64,000 nt of DNA, from the NCBI GenBank assembly GCA_022702545.1, contig JAHRBC010000006.1:2418001-2482000 (forward strand). Direction: 5' to 3'. Numbering within the stretch: position 1 is the stretch's first letter; every line of letters begins with the position of its first letter. Under the pieces are notes generated by a model. It was not told the DNA's origin and did not search any database. It saw only the letters and a program-made list of their open reading frames with translations. This DNA is from Phycomyces nitens (lineage: Eukaryota; Mucoromycota; Mucoromycetes; Mucorales; Phycomycetaceae). The position numbers were made by a program, and so were the translations under genes. This document shows positions 12,701 to 25,139 of the stretch, piece by piece.

Positions 12701-12825
12701 TTGATTTTCAAAGTATCCTACCTATGCACCGAATTCTCATGCCAGTTGCAATTGTTGATTACCAGCCATTAAGCAAGATTAGCAAAAAACTTGTAGTTTC
12801 ATTGCCACACAAAATTTATACTTAG
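9729..12825 (+). pseudogene. Tnp2-type transposase of element B, one stop and one frameshift
   Basis: Exon 1 (from 9729) encodes a Cys-rich start (VECRCSVCKNKLGG). Acidic exons follow around 9949-10,041 and 10,110-10,270. A large exon runs from about 10,348 to 12,825. Motifs match A and C: VVDEGAVILI, then GVTYSCGAIYLAINNLPRE, LMPGPKEA, IDPMHNLFLGTAKRM. A TGA at 11,336-11,338 falls where C has a Trp codon; the frame then continues unchanged. A second break lies near 12,065-12,069 in an A-run: sequence before it is in one frame, and sequence from about 12,070 to the TAG at 12,825 is in another. Length and order otherwise match C. Confidence 0.8.
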
Positions 12826-13063
12826 CTTTTAATATATTTATCTATTGGTCAAAACTCTTCAGCTATATTTACAATTTGCAGTTGATATAAAATATAGAGA
12901 GAAAAAGAAAAAATATATTTATTCATCTCTAATTGACCAGGGAGGCAAGATGGTGGACAGAGAAGTGGGGACAGGGACAACTTTAACTCCTCTTTGGATT
13001 CTAGGGGTCTTTGGTTTTGACTTTGACTGCCCCTTTCTCAAGTCACGATCTTTAGAAATGCGA

Positions 13064-14142
13064 TCAATTATTGCCAAGAGTCTGTTTAACTGTTTTTGTC
13101 ATTAGTTTTAACTTGTGCTGCAACAAATACAAATTGAAAATAATTACCTCATCACTTCTCCAACTGGGGCAAGCAATCTTTACAACCTTCAGGCTGACAC
13201 CTTCACCAAAATCCTCAACACCTGATTCACCATCTGACATAACCTCTTTTCGAAGAATATTGAGATATGCCATCTCATGAGCATTTCCTTCTTTTGGACC
13301 CATCTCAGCATCTATGATCTCCCAGTTGGTCTCATAGGTAATAATGCGGCGATTAAGAATCTGTTAATATTTTTAGAATATAAGATAACCATGTACATTA
13401 ATATTTTTCTTATAATTACCTCTCTCATTCGGCTATTGATGCGTGCATTATGCTTCTTGATAATTCCTGCCTCCTCTGACATGTTAACACTTCGGTAGAA
13501 GGTCTTGTAGTTGTTTTTGATTTTAGCAACTACCATACTTGGCCAAAATCCAGCAGCACGAGGCTGTGAGAGTATATACTCTCTCAGATATTTGACAATC
13601 TTGACATTGTCCTGATGATCAATCCATTGATCAGTATTCCATTTTCTCCTGGCTTCATTCTCAGCAATCTCAATGGGATCGTTGGACTTTAAGTCCCTTA
13701 TCCACATTTTCTCATGGATCAAGTCCTGTATATTTTTATTAGATTATATATTATTATACTCTGTCAAGATTATTTATACCAAAATGATCGCACTCATCTG
13801 ACTCTCACTGAGAGAAGGCTGAGCAGGAACAGAAGGAGAGATAGTTGCTGGCAAAACTGGGCCAGCAGGTGCTCCATTAAAAACACCATTGGCATGAGCA
13901 TTCATGAACATGCTCACTGTGTTTGCTGAGCTAGCCTGCATGTCATACATCTTTCTAAGCTGGCGACTCATCGATGCCATCTGTCCAGAGAGTTCTTTAT
14001 ATCCCTCATCATCATTTCTGACTGTCTCAGATCTTGGGGCAAGTCTGCGGTGTTTTGGCTGATTACCTGCCCCCTGGGAAGAACTGCCAGGCTGTTCATT
14101 AGCATTTGATCTGCGATTAGAGTTTCTTGAGCTAGAAGACAT
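13064..14142 (-). CDS. Accessory protein of element B (W-R-S-D-E family), four exons
   Basis: Exons inferred: 14,142-13,780, 13,725-13,420 (306 nt), 13,360-13,148 and about 13,117-13,064, all phase 0 with GT...AG introns, giving about 311 residues. The N terminus is Ser/Asn/Arg-rich and of low complexity, followed by a predicted helix (SGQMASMSRQLRKMYDMQ) and an Ala/Pro-rich linker. Exon 2 is charged and contains EARRKWNTDQWIDHQDN. Exon 3 contains MSDGESGVED and ends CPSWRSDE at an intron placed identically in A and C. The tail ends at TGA 13,064. The last acceptor may be TTGCAG or CACAAG, which share a frame. The frame is intact. Function unknown; its retention in every full element suggests a role in transposition. 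Confidence 0.7.
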
Positions 14143-15594
14143 TTTCTATATGTATTTTATAAATATAACAATATATGAATATATTAAAATATTATATTTT
14201 GCCTATTCAGCATATAAATACATTTAAAGCAAAATACAGTTATTGGTAAAGATATTTAGAAAATAAAAAGGGGACAGACTACAATATGCTTATTGAAAAT
14301 ATTTTTATTATAATTTACATTTTTAATCAGTGCTGTAAGATCATCTGTATTAATCTATTTTGGTCTGTAAAACTGGGTCCCAGTATGTACGACTCATGGT
14401 AACCTCAAATAAATTTCAAATCATATATTCTCCTTTTCCTTTTCTTTCCTATTTATTTTATTTTTCAATACCCTGGTAAGTTATTATTTTTTAAACATGT
14501 TGTTTATATCGTCAAGTATACTATATTAACTACTGATATATTATTAATATAGTATAATATGCTCTTCTTTTATGACAAAGGTAAATATAATATCATGATA
14601 AACTATATGTTTACTAATTATTCATTTAAAAGATTCATGGCTTTCTGATATTTCAAAATGATATTGATGATAATATACATGGTAAATATAAAAAGATCAT
14701 TATATTTTCTCTTATTAATTTATTATTTTTTAGTTGAACATATTGCAATCCATGTTCTGTATATTGTTTTTATCCCGCAACTCTCAATATGTAAGCAAAC
14801 ATCTTGTATAAGCTCTTACTATTTGCCAAATACTACTTTAGTTATCACATTTTATATCTGCAATCTGGAATAAATATTTTTCTATGATTGCATATAGCTT
14901 TATGGGTAAATACAAAATGAAAAATATGGATTATTTTAAAAATTAATATCTGTTACTTCTTTTATCACAGATATATAAATATCTATTCACAAGAAACTCT
15001 CCTGCTTTATTTGTCTTTTACAAGGAGTACCTACCCATACTGTGTCTATATATCAAAAGGTATACTATATAGATGAGTAATATTTTTGAAATCTAGGTCT
15101 AGAACAAAATTCTAAATAATATTCTCCTAAAAATAAAAATAATAAAATAAACTATTCATAAATAATTTTCCATAAAAATATTTATAAAAAGTGTGAGAAC
15201 TATGTAGCTGTTCAATAAGAAGCTGTTATTATAGTGACAGTTAAAATATAGTCCAATAAAATGCCACCATTGATATGTGAAATAAAACATTTGCACATTT
15301 CTATAATCTTTAAACCATTGTTTTCTTGATTCTTAAAAGAAAACAAAAATGCAACGTTATACAAGAACATCTGTTTTTTTTTTAAAAAAAAAGTAATTTA
15401 TAGTCAGTTTGTGTATGGTAATACTATAGTTCTTTATGAGAGTGTTTCTATCCTTAGGATAAATAAAAGAATTATAGGTAGAAATAATATCTGTCTGAAT
15501 AGTAAAATATTACTCAAAGTCTGGGTAAAATCTTTTATTTCACTCAGAATTTCATATTATTTTACATATGTAAAAGGAACATATTTTTGCAGTG
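14143..15594. other. Right arm of element B
   Basis: About 1.45 kb of very AT-rich sequence between the accessory start and the right terminus. It holds only short open frames and no recognised protein. Element C has a similar 1.6-kb arm outside its accessory gene. Confidence 0.6.
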
Positions 15595-15597
15595 TAG

Positions 15598-16330
15598 AAT
15601 ACTAATAACTTTACAATTCTTAGACAATCTCAACTGACAGCTAATATGCTGAGATATTCTCATGAATCTATCAAGTAGTCCATCTATTCACGAAATCAAC
15701 ATTGTAAGTACAACAGCAAATAATTTGATCCATTACGATTATTTAATTAATCTTTGCTCCTATTACTATTAAATAGCACCATTCTTCTCCAAGACAGTAC
15801 CCAATATCTATCAGGTAGGAACTTGTTGGTCTTGCTAGATGCAAAATATCAAACAATACTCTAGAAATAGCATATATATTATTATTATATGATTAGAGCA
15901 TTCATCTAGAAATATATATATTAAATAAATAAAAAACAATTTATTTTTTAAAAATCAACAAATGAGGCTTGTATGTAAATGTATGATATGGTGCTTTTCA
16001 GTCTAAAAGACATTATTTCCCTTTGCTTTTCAGTCTAAAAGACATTATTTCTCTTTGTTTTTCAGTCTAAAGACATTATTTCCCTTTGCTTTTCAGCCTA
16101 AAGAGATGAGTTACTGAGGTTAAAAGTAAAGGATATGAATAGATTGTAAATTGCGATATTGCGATTAGCTTTATATGGCACAAAATACAATAAATAATAG
16201 GCTTACTCGACACAAAATATAAAATAAACTAGACCTCTTTAATAACAGAAAAGTTGGGGGGTATCAAAGGTTTTTCAAGCAGAACTAAAGACCTATTTCT
16301 CTGATAGACCAGGCGTCATTCCCTATAGTA
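15598..16330. other. Intergenic, contains a short tandem repeat
   Basis: AT-rich, no gene. A 32-bp tandem repeat lies at 15,994-16,106 and is listed separately. Confidence 0.5.
15994..16106. repeat. 32-bp tandem repeat, about 3.5 copies
   Basis: The unit CTTTTCAGTCTAAAAGACAT followed by TATTTCCCTTTG is repeated three times with one-base differences, plus a partial fourth copy with CAGCCTAAAGAG. Confidence 0.85.
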
Positions 16331-18253
16331 TCATTCATATTTGTATGGTGGAGAAATATAGATTGAAATAACAATAAATCGATGATGGTACTTTAATACT
16401 ACAGATATTTCTCCACCATAAAATCGTATACTTTTTCCAGTGTCACTTGAATCCTTGTCATCATATGATAAAGGTAAACCATAGATACCAATACCAAGAA
16501 GTGACATATAATCAGTACCAATACTGAAGTAATATTCGTGATTATTAGTTAAATTCATAACTTCAAACTCTCGCTTAATGGTCTTACCATTGCAAGTAAC
16601 ACTTATAACACAAGTACCAATTCTCTTGATATAAGTATTACTATCAGCTAGACGTATAAAAAATTTATGGACATTATTCTTATTCACGAATTCTTTATTT
16701 ATGTGGGTTATATGGTTTATGAGAAGATTCTTCTCCAAGCAAAATTTCTCATCCACGGAACTGAACGTGGCACCACAGTCCAACAGAGAGGTGGTTCTAA
16801 TAGAATTATTTGCAAGAATCGGAAAAGTGATGTTAGAGCTCATGTTATTAAAATCTTTCTTAATAATCATCCCATTTTGTTTGTACTTACAATCCAAGGC
16901 CATCTTGGCCAGGGCACTCGATCCATCTTCGCTCTCCTTGAACCACTTCGAAGAGGAACTATCCTCTTTCGCCACAGGTTTTACAGTGGCTGCACTCGCA
17001 GCAGAACGGACTGCCATTCTGGACACCTTTGCCCTACTGTAAATTTCCTTTTTGGGACACGAGTGTCCCTTCTCCCAAGGGGCCTTGCAAGAAAAGCAAA
17101 CATTCGCTTTTATTGCCTTCTTGAAGTCCCAGGAAGACTTCTTATGCTTCTGAGCACTCTCACTACCTGCCAAAGACCTCTTCTTGCCCTTGTACACTCC
17201 AGCGGAGGAACCATTTCCTCCATTTGCCTTTGCGTACGAGTTCCAGGCTTCTACTTCCCTAGTCTCACTAGGGTTTTGTAGTAGCACAAAAGAGTCACTT
17301 GATACTGTACCTACCAAGTCTATGATGTCCTGGATCTTTGTGGGCATTCTGGTGCCATAGTTGGCAGAGATAGGGATAAGGCATCCCTTCCGGACTTCTG
17401 GTCTCAAATTCCACAAGAAGCAGAGAACCAACTGGACACCATCTTCAAGACCAGCCTGTCTACAAAATTTCTGAAATTTTGCTCCAAAGGAACAAGCAGA
17501 CTCATCTTTACCCTGTTTCATGCACCAGACCCGGCCCATGTTCATAAACTTTTGGAAAGGAGTGTCGTAGTGATCCAATAGAAGGCTCTCAGCCTTCTTC
17601 CACTTGTACTGCTTACCCTTCAGTTTGTCTTCAAACTATGATCGCTCCTCTTTGTTCAAACAAGAAGGAAGCAATCTCTCCCAGCTGTCGTCTAATGACA
17701 GGGAGTGGGTTTCCAGCACCGTGGTGAATTCTTGGCAGAAGTCATACACCAAGTCAAACACATCTTTGTTGGCCTTGACCTGGAAAGACTCGGTCCTCAG
17801 CTGCAGGAAAGGTAGGTTATTAGGGACCAGCACGCTCCTCTTGTCCCTGGGGTCAGCAGTGGGAGCGTTGGATGCCTCGAGCACCTTCAAGGACTTCTTG
17901 GCCTCCACAAAGAGTTCTTGAGCCTCCTTGTAGAGCAGGGCGGCCTTCTTGGTGGCATCGGACTGGGAATCCATCTTGGAGGCGGCCAGGTAGTCACCAA
18001 AGAGAGAGTAGAAGATACTCTTCTTTCTTCTTACTTCCTCCTTTGCTGATTCCAGCAAGAGGGCGGCGGTTGCTTCCATGTTGAAGTTGAACAGGACGTC
18101 GGTCTCATTGCCAGCGGACAGGACAGAGGCAGGACCGTTCTCGTCAGAGATGGACATTTCCACGTCAGTGTCTGGGAGACCAACAGAGTTGGGGACCAGG
18201 GGAGAGGCGAAACCAAGTTCAGCAGAGGAGTTGTTAGCAGATTAGATAGACAT
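16331..18253 (-). pseudogene. Ty3-type retrotransposon gag and protease, truncated, with stops
   Basis: Leftward gag-protease remnant starting at ATG 18,253, 28 bp inside the LTR at 18,281. An in-frame TAA is the fourth codon and an in-frame TAG lies at 17,636-17,638; the long segments on both sides share one frame. Downstream are a gag-like region, a zinc-knuckle variant C-x2-C-x7-H-x-C (CFSCKAPWEKGHSC), then a retropepsin-like fold with LLDCGATFSSVD, where DCGA replaces the usual D-T/S-G-A. The frame ends at 16,331 and no reverse transcriptase follows, so the 3' two thirds and the second LTR are missing. Confidence 0.75.
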
Positions 18254-18280
18254 GTTATTTGACGAATTCAAAGTAAAAAA

Positions 18281-18619
18281 TGTGGTAGTTCACAAGGGAA
18301 AAACAATAAAATAGAAAATAGACAGTAAGTAGATACTTTGAGACTGTATATAAGCTTGTCTTTATTAAGATACAAAATGTGCCGTTCTTTATATACTCTT
18401 TCAATGTGCTGTTGCACTAGCTCTTTGACTTCCTTATATATGTGGTCTTTTACCACATTAAGATATTATATATGATAAGCTTCTGAGCTCTACATCTGTG
18501 TTACTATTATTCTGATACATTGCTATAATTCCTTTATTATACTTTATTAGCTCTCAGCTAATCTGCACTTATAGCTTTTGTATATGTAAAATAAACACTG
18601 ATAAGGCTGGATCACCACA
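18281..18619 (-). repeat. Single LTR of the truncated Ty3 element
   Basis: In the gag orientation the sequence runs from TGTGGTGATCC to GTGAACTACCACA, 339 bp, with TG...CA ends and a 6-bp inverted tip (TGTGGT/ACCACA). TATA-like and AATAAA-like sequences lie inside. It sits directly upstream of the gag start. No second copy was seen. Confidence 0.7.
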
Positions 18620-18716
18620 CCTACAACATGGCTCAACAGAGCTTAACCCATTTCTCTCCCTTTGAAGCCATGTTTGGAAGAAGATTAGATCTCCCCCTCG
18701 CCAAGGACTTACACTG
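18620..18716 (+). pseudogene. Ty3-type integrase fragment
   Basis: Rightward fragment encoding TYNMAQQSLTHFSPFEAMFG followed by RRLDLPLAKDLHC. This resembles the region after the catalytic Glu of Ty3 integrases (tgfSPFelmfGr). It is cut by the LTR at 18,619 on one side and by a CACTGGGAAAA sequence at 18,717 on the other, so it is an older element used as an insertion target twice. Confidence 0.65.
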
Positions 18717-19117
18717 CACTGGGAAAATCAAATATTTTTATATAAATCAAAATTAAAGATTATGTATAGGGAAAATCAATTTTCATGCTATTAATGGTGG
18801 GTTTTCATTTTGACCAACAATCCATTTTTATGTATACTGTTGATGCCTACTATCCCATCAACAAGTGTACAGAATCTCATTATAGATTCCTTAATTGTCC
18901 GCCAAATACACAAAACGTTAAATCTATAGAGCAATTACAGTTTACTCTCAGTAATTGCACCCTTTTATATACTCTTTTACATCATTTATAAAGCGATTCT
19001 ACTGGAACATACAGACCATTCAAAAGCACTGATTTAATATCCATTCTGCTGTTCATCTGACAGGCCATAGATACTACTCCAGCCACATGAAAAAGATAAA
19101 AATTGCTATTGCGCGCG
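18717..19117. other. CACTGGGAAAA terminus-like sequence and AT-rich flank
   Basis: CACTGGGAAAATC at 18,717 matches the inverse of the proposed right end of element A (5940-5950). The rest up to the element C terminus has no recognised gene. Confidence 0.4.
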
Positions 19118-19120
19118 CAC

Positions 19121-20728
19121 TGCAAAAAATAATCTAAATCATTACAATATTAAAAGTTTATAATTGTAATTTTATGTATTAATTTAATATCTGATAGATA
19201 AATTTTAATAAATACCCAGTCAGTATGTTAAAGAATAACTGACCAGATATTATATATTAACATGTCAGATTTGAAAATTCGGTGTGAGCTTAGTTATAAA
19301 GATTGTGTATAAACTCTATTCCAAAAGCAAACATACATACTATTACAAATTAAGAATAAAAACATGCACTGTTTGAGAACACCTGTCTGAGAAGAACATA
19401 TATCTAGGCACGTAATAACAGCAGTGTTTTGCATTTTTTTGATGACAATGATTCGATCAATTGCTTCGGAAAAGCTGTTCTTTTTGGTATTAATTCTAAA
19501 AATAATATTCTCAATTGGAAATTGGTTTGTAGGAATATATTTTTATTTTTATTTTTATTTTGAATAAAAAGAATCGCTCATAATAATAATTGCTCTATAA
19601 TATTTATTCTAATATATATATATAATTCTTGATTGTATGAGAGAGATGTAGATACTTGCTTTATGGATATATTCTATAATAAATAGCAAATGCTATTAAT
19701 ATGATTGATTTTGATACTATTAATCAAATTATATAATACCTTGCTTCCTTGATTTGTTTGATATCTTTTTAGAGCTAGAGAATATTGTGAGAAAAATTAT
19801 TAAATATTTATACCAGCTTACTTATTATATATAGTCCTTGGAAATGTTGAATACTTTGATTTAATAAAGGCAAAGACAAACTTTTGAAATAGAATACTAA
19901 GTAGAGATAGCAATGAGTAAGGATATTAAAAAATATTTTTCAAGTATATATACTTACTAGAGGTATGAATTTCTGGAGGGCGGCTATATAGATACATAAC
20001 ATTTCTAATAGAATATATATCAGTAAGAATAATAATCGAATGTAATAAAGAACATAGTACTTATCTTTGTATACCAGAATGATTTTGATTTTGTTTGCCA
20101 GGAGTATATATGGCAAACCGCGCTTTAGAAGAAGTACTTGGATGATAATAAAAAGTAGAGAAAGAAAAAAAATGGATGAATAAAAAAATATGTTTGTTGT
20201 GAATACCAAGTATGCAAAAAAGGCGATTAACACACTGTGCGCAAACCCAGTCTGTAATATTCGTTGTACTCTCAGTGCTACATGAATGGTTTAGGAAATA
20301 AAAATATAAAAACAATAGAAATAGGCATACTCATAAAAGATATTATTTTATAAAACAAATGAATATTTAGTTATATGATTAGAATGAATATTCAAGTAAT
20401 TAATCAAACTAAAGATCTGAAGATATTAAATAATAATTATATATATATATCATTGTCAAATCTAGATCTTATAAATATTAAGATAGACAACATTTCTTGA
20501 TATTGGGCAAGTACCGACTGGAACACAGATAGATCCTCTGCTTGATTGATATGTCATAAGAATAACAATTCATTTTTATATTTATAATCAAAATACCCAA
20601 AGATTTTTTCAAGCAGACCTTAACACTAAATAGTAAAATGTATGTTGATACTTGAACAGCTATATTTTATAGAGAGATGACTATCAGACATATACTTACA
20701 ATTGAATAAATACCAGAATCTGTAAATC
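19121..20728. other. Left arm of element C
   Basis: About 1.6 kb of AT-rich sequence between the terminus and the accessory gene. Short Phe/Ile/Leu-rich frames only; nothing recognised. Confidence 0.5.
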
Positions 20729-21855
20729 ATGAGCCAACAATTAAACAAGGGAAAGAAGAACATGTCTGCAAGAGCGTCATCATCCAGATCACTACTTACC
20801 ACAGTGAACACTGGTCGTGTTGGTACCCCTCGCCCATTGCTTGCTTCTAGATCTGACGATGTAACAATTCCCAGGAGTGAATATAACACTATGGTTGGCC
20901 TTTTATCCACTGTTGATAAAAAGTTAACTGGTGTATCAACACAAGTTGGCATGGTGTATGATAACGAAAGGCAAATGATGTTGTCTCTCAATGGTCTTGT
21001 TGCTTGCTACGCCAGAGACCAAGTATCAGTCCAAATGCCTGTGGTAGAAAATGATGAGACTGTGAATATCATCCAACCTGAAGATATTCTTTCTGTCTCT
21101 AACTCACAAGTTAGCCTTCAGGATATCGTCAGTGCAACAAGATATCCAAAGTTATCTGTAAGTTCTAAATGAAACAGTAATATCAAAATATATTATTAAT
21201 ATATACTTTCAGAAAGTTATTCGAGATTACTTGAAAAACTTTCATCTTAAATCAGACGATCCCAGTTTGATCAAGGATAATGAAGAGAAGCCAACTTGGG
21301 ATGTCAGTGTTGGATTGGCTGATGATGTCAATCAGAATCTAGCAAACGCTCTGATCATATATGCCTGTGAACAGCCTGAATCAACATCAGTAACAGGAAA
21401 AGAACTGGGCACAATAATTATAAATAATTACTATAACCGTTTGGCTGATAGCAAGCTTGTGCCAGAGCTTAGAGAAGCAAAAAAGACAGCAAACCGAAGA
21501 GGCAACCGAAAAACTAAAGTAAGTGAATATTAAATAAAATACGCAAATATTTATATATTATGCTTTGTTTCACTTTAGCTTTTCAAGAGACGAAAGAGAA
21601 CCTTTGTAAAGCACAAGGAAGCTGTTGAAAGAAGATTCAACAGGGATGCCAGTGGCGTCTTTCATAGAGATGTAATGTCAGATGATGAAACAGACACGGA
21701 GATCACTGTGAGAGTACTTCGTCCGAACTGGAGGAGTGATGAGGTAAAACACAGGCAGATTGATATTTCTTATATTTTATGTCTAATGATAAAATATATC
21801 TGTATAGCTGAATGAGCTGTTTGACTTTTTGGACATGCTTGCCAAAAAGATCTAG
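20729..21855 (+). CDS. Accessory protein of element C (W-R-S-D-E family), four exons
   Basis: Exons inferred: 20,729-21,157, 21,213-21,518 (306 nt), 21,579-21,743 and 21,808-21,855. All junctions are phase 0 with GT...AG introns, giving about 315 residues. The N terminus is basic and Ser/Arg-rich. A heptad-like helix (YNTMVGLLSTVDKKLTGVST) suggests oligomerisation. Exon 2 carries KPTWDVSVGLADDVNQ; its Lys/Arg-rich end (KKTANRRGNRKTK) continues into KRRKR in exon 3, a possible nuclear signal. Exon 3 ends RPNWRSDE, then a short helix (LNELFDFLDMLAKKI) and TAG. The paralogues in A and B share order, exon 2 length and intron sites. No known domain recognised. Confidence 0.75.
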
Positions 21856-22058
21856 GAAAGAAAGCCAGTCAATTGAAGACTCGTCATTACGTAGTCATGC
21901 AAAAGACAATTCCTCGCGGCTTAGTAGCCAAAATTCCCGCGTGGTCAAAACGTGAATAAATCAACAAGCATCTCTTTTTCACTCCTTCATCTATATTGAT
22001 TTTGGCATATATATATTGCATATTTTATGTAAGAAAGTCAAAAATAATAATAAGAAGA

Positions 22059-25000
22059 TTAAGCATAAATTTTTCTAGGCAATGGAATAACAATGACTTT
22101 GGCTGCACCACGGCCAGAAGCTTGATTGCCAATTGCAATTGGGGATAGAATTCGATGAACTGGTAGAATGTTGTCATAGTCATATTTCTGAAAGGTTGGC
22201 TTATACATATCAATTCCTTGGTCTATTCTTGGCTGATGTTGAAGAACTTCGTACCATTCAACAAAAGCGAAGACATGCTGAGGATTGAGCCTTGTCATAA
22301 AATTGTCATGGGTGGGTTTTGGGCAAAAGTTGTGGGCAAAAAGATACTTGATATAGCCAGCATAGGTATAGCTTGACTCACTATTTTTCTCGATATATAT
22401 AGCCTGGATATATGACCCTCTTGTGTTTGACCCTTCACCACTTTTGTAGACTTGGCCAAGAAGATTAATGAATGGAATCTTCTGGATTCGGTCATTTACA
22501 AAATTTGAGCTCTGGACCACACCTTTGGCACTTTGCAAGAGATTGTCTTGGTACTCAATGCGATAGAACTTGAGAAGGCAATTGTACTCGGCCGTTCTCA
22601 TTGTTGTTGGCTCTTGGAGTTTTAATGGCAAGGCTGATGGTGGAAGAGACTCATTTCCCAATATGGATATTTCAGTTTTAGTTGCAGAGTCAACAAACGT
22701 AGGCAAGTGAAATATGGTGATCATATTGTTTTGGGCAGGGATTGTGGCATAGGTTTCTGTTATACTGGTAGACAGTTTTTGGAAGAGGGAGAGGTGAGAT
22801 GGGTTGGTGAGGGTGGTGAGGTGTGATCTGTAAAAATCGCCCTTTGATGCATTTTCGATGAATTTATCCATATAGGTTTTTTCAAAGCCATTCTTCTTGT
22901 TCGTGTTGAAACCTTTGATTAGGCCATTGTATCGTTCGAAGCTAAAAAGCCAGTATCCGTATATTGGGCCAAAATCTTGGATCGTTTCTTTCAGGTGAAG
23001 GTGAAGGTGCATATTGGGCGATAGAAGATCAGGTTCATACAATTTCTCACATCCAATGCAGAATTTCTCTAGACTGTTGTGAGCTTGGCTTAACTCTTCA
23101 TCGGTGATACTTGGCTTTGTCAACAATCGGCATGCATCAACAAAATGGATCCAGTTGACAAAAAGATCATTGCGTAATCTGGACTTAAGCACGACAGGAG
23201 AATATATCAAGCACCAGGATTTCCATTCATCAGCTTTCATGAAAGGAAATCCCTTTCCAATCTTCGTAGTCAATGTGGTATAGTCTGGTGGCAGAGTCAT
23301 GGTATTTGCTTCATTTTGCATTTCTACAAGATCATGGTCATTGAGAAGATTGTCGAATAACCATTTTTCAACCATTCTCTTTGCAGTTCCCAGGAAAAAG
23401 TTGTGCATTGGATCAATTATGGTTGATCGTACAGGCTCAAAGTATCCTAGTCGATGAAGCTCTGACCAGTGAACCCCGTTTTCAACCTCCAATCGTTTTC
23501 TCTCCACATTAGTTGCTGCATTCTTCCACATAATAGCATGCTTCAGATTTTCTTCTTTGGTTCTGCCTGTCCATTCAGAAAACTTGAAGCCAGAATAATC
23601 AACGGTGCTGGTACCTTCAAACCGATGGAAGTGGCGATTACACTTATGGCATGCATTTGTACTGTTGTGCGAAGTGAATCCACAAGTTTTTCTTGCAGCA
23701 GGTACATCACATGCAACCATTAGCAGAGCAGCACGGACCAGAGTCTTGGAGCAGGTGTGGGTGTTGATATAGATGCCTGTGTACAATTCTTTAAGCTCAT
23801 CAACAAGAGGCCGAAGATAATTATTTATCTCTGAAGTGCTGGCTTCTTTTGGTCCAGGCATCAGACCCACAAGTATGACATTCTCTGCCTTATTTCGCTC
23901 TTCTCTTGGGAGGTTGTTGATTGTCAGGTATATTGCTCCACAGGAATATGTCACCCCATCAAAGGGTTGAAACCAATTGATGTTGAGAGTGAGCAGCAAT
24001 GACCTTTCCTTGGCAACAAATTGTAAACCAGCTTCATCCACGAACTCCTTCCACATTCTTCCATCGTATACGTCAAACATTGTTCCAGCAATCTTTGGTC
24101 CACGGTTCCACTTGTTGATTTGATTCTCAAACGTAGGGCGCTGGAACAATTTTTTCAAAGCTGTTTTGAGGGAGTTATATACATATGTGCGGTTTGGTCT
24201 CAGAGTTTTACTGTTGCTGATTTTGTACAATGCATTTCCACACTCTCTATTGCTTCCAAGTTTCTTGAAGTCGCATGTACTAGGAGCTCCATTAACATCA
24301 CTGAAGATACTATGACAATTTCCACATGCTACATATTTTGACACGCCACTTGTCAAGTCGCTGAATCCACTCATTTTCTTCAAGCCAGGAATACTAGTAG
24401 GAAGACGAAATTCCTCGCCATAGTGCTCAAGAACCGAATTGATAAAGGTAATCAAAATGACGCTGCCTTCATCAACAACAAAACAAGATATAAACATGAC
24501 AATGAACACTGTTATCAGTTGGTGCCATGGATCTTGAGGGAGGTTTGGTAAATTATCTATAGTTTGATTGAGCCACATGTTAATATATTGCTTTTAGTAA
24601 TAACATTATCCTTTTTTATTTTGCACCTGTTTCTTCATCCTGGTCCTGCTCTTCATTGTCATCACTCTTCTCATAGTCTTCAGAGTCAGAGAAAGCATCA
24701 ATATATTCTTCACCTGTTCCAAAAATAGACTCTTCCACTGAAAGAGGTAAGAGAAACTCTATAGTCTCAATTGGTAAAGGTGTACCAGGAGAAGAAATAT
24801 TGTCTATGGATACACAATTTAAATACGGTTGAATACCCCTTTGGTAAATAAAATAAAATTACACTCAAAACTCTCATCAGCCTGGTCTATTTCCATAGTA
24901 TTATTGATGGTGTTTACTTGGCTTGAATATGCTATTTGGTTTGGATTATATATTATTATTATTAAGGTCTATATTTCTGTAGCTTATTTACTATTAATCT

Positions 25001-25139
25001 GACTGTTAAACAATTTGTCCTCATCGCTTTGGACATGGCGAGCTGCAGTTCTTTTGCTGGTCATTGTGAAGCCAGAATGATTGCAAGAGCATTTCGAGCA
25101 TCTGCATTGCACTTCATTGGAATTACGAATGGAAGACAT
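22059..25139 (-). CDS. Tnp2-type CACTA transposase of element C, apparently intact
   Basis: The start ATG at 25,139 opens a Cys-rich exon (VQCRCSKCSCNHSGF), a possible zinc-binding module. It is followed by one or two small exons rich in Asp/Glu (about 24,620-24,930). A main exon ends at 22,059 and is open for 839 codons from an internal Met at 24,578. Conserved blocks in order: VVDEGSVILITFINSVLEHY, DVYDGRMWKEF, GVTYSCGAIYLTINNLPREE, LMPGPKEA, PAARKTCGFTSHNSTNACHK, IDPMHNFFLGTAKRM, GPIYGYWLFSFERYNGLIKG, then a variable C-terminal domain. These fit the Tnp2/Transposase_21 class that cuts at CACTA ends. Small-exon borders are approximate. Catalytic acidic residues were not assigned. Confidence 0.8.

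Larger units (their letters stand above)
9499..15594. mobile_element. CACTA-like DNA transposon B, complete with target duplication
   Basis: The left end is CACTGCAAAAATTGG at 9499; the right end is ATTTTTGCAGTG ending at 15,594. The terminal inverted repeat is about 12 bp (CACTGCAAAAAT). TAG lies immediately before 9499 and immediately after 15,594, a 3-bp target duplication as expected for CACTA transposons. The length is 6096 bp. Inside are a rightward transposase (9729-12,825) and a leftward accessory gene (14,142-13,064), converging. The transposase carries two lesions, so the copy is probably not autonomous now. Confidence 0.85.

Noticed and set aside
16667..17281. Rightward 204-codon frame
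   Set aside because: Antisense shadow of the Ty3 gag-protease on the minus strand.
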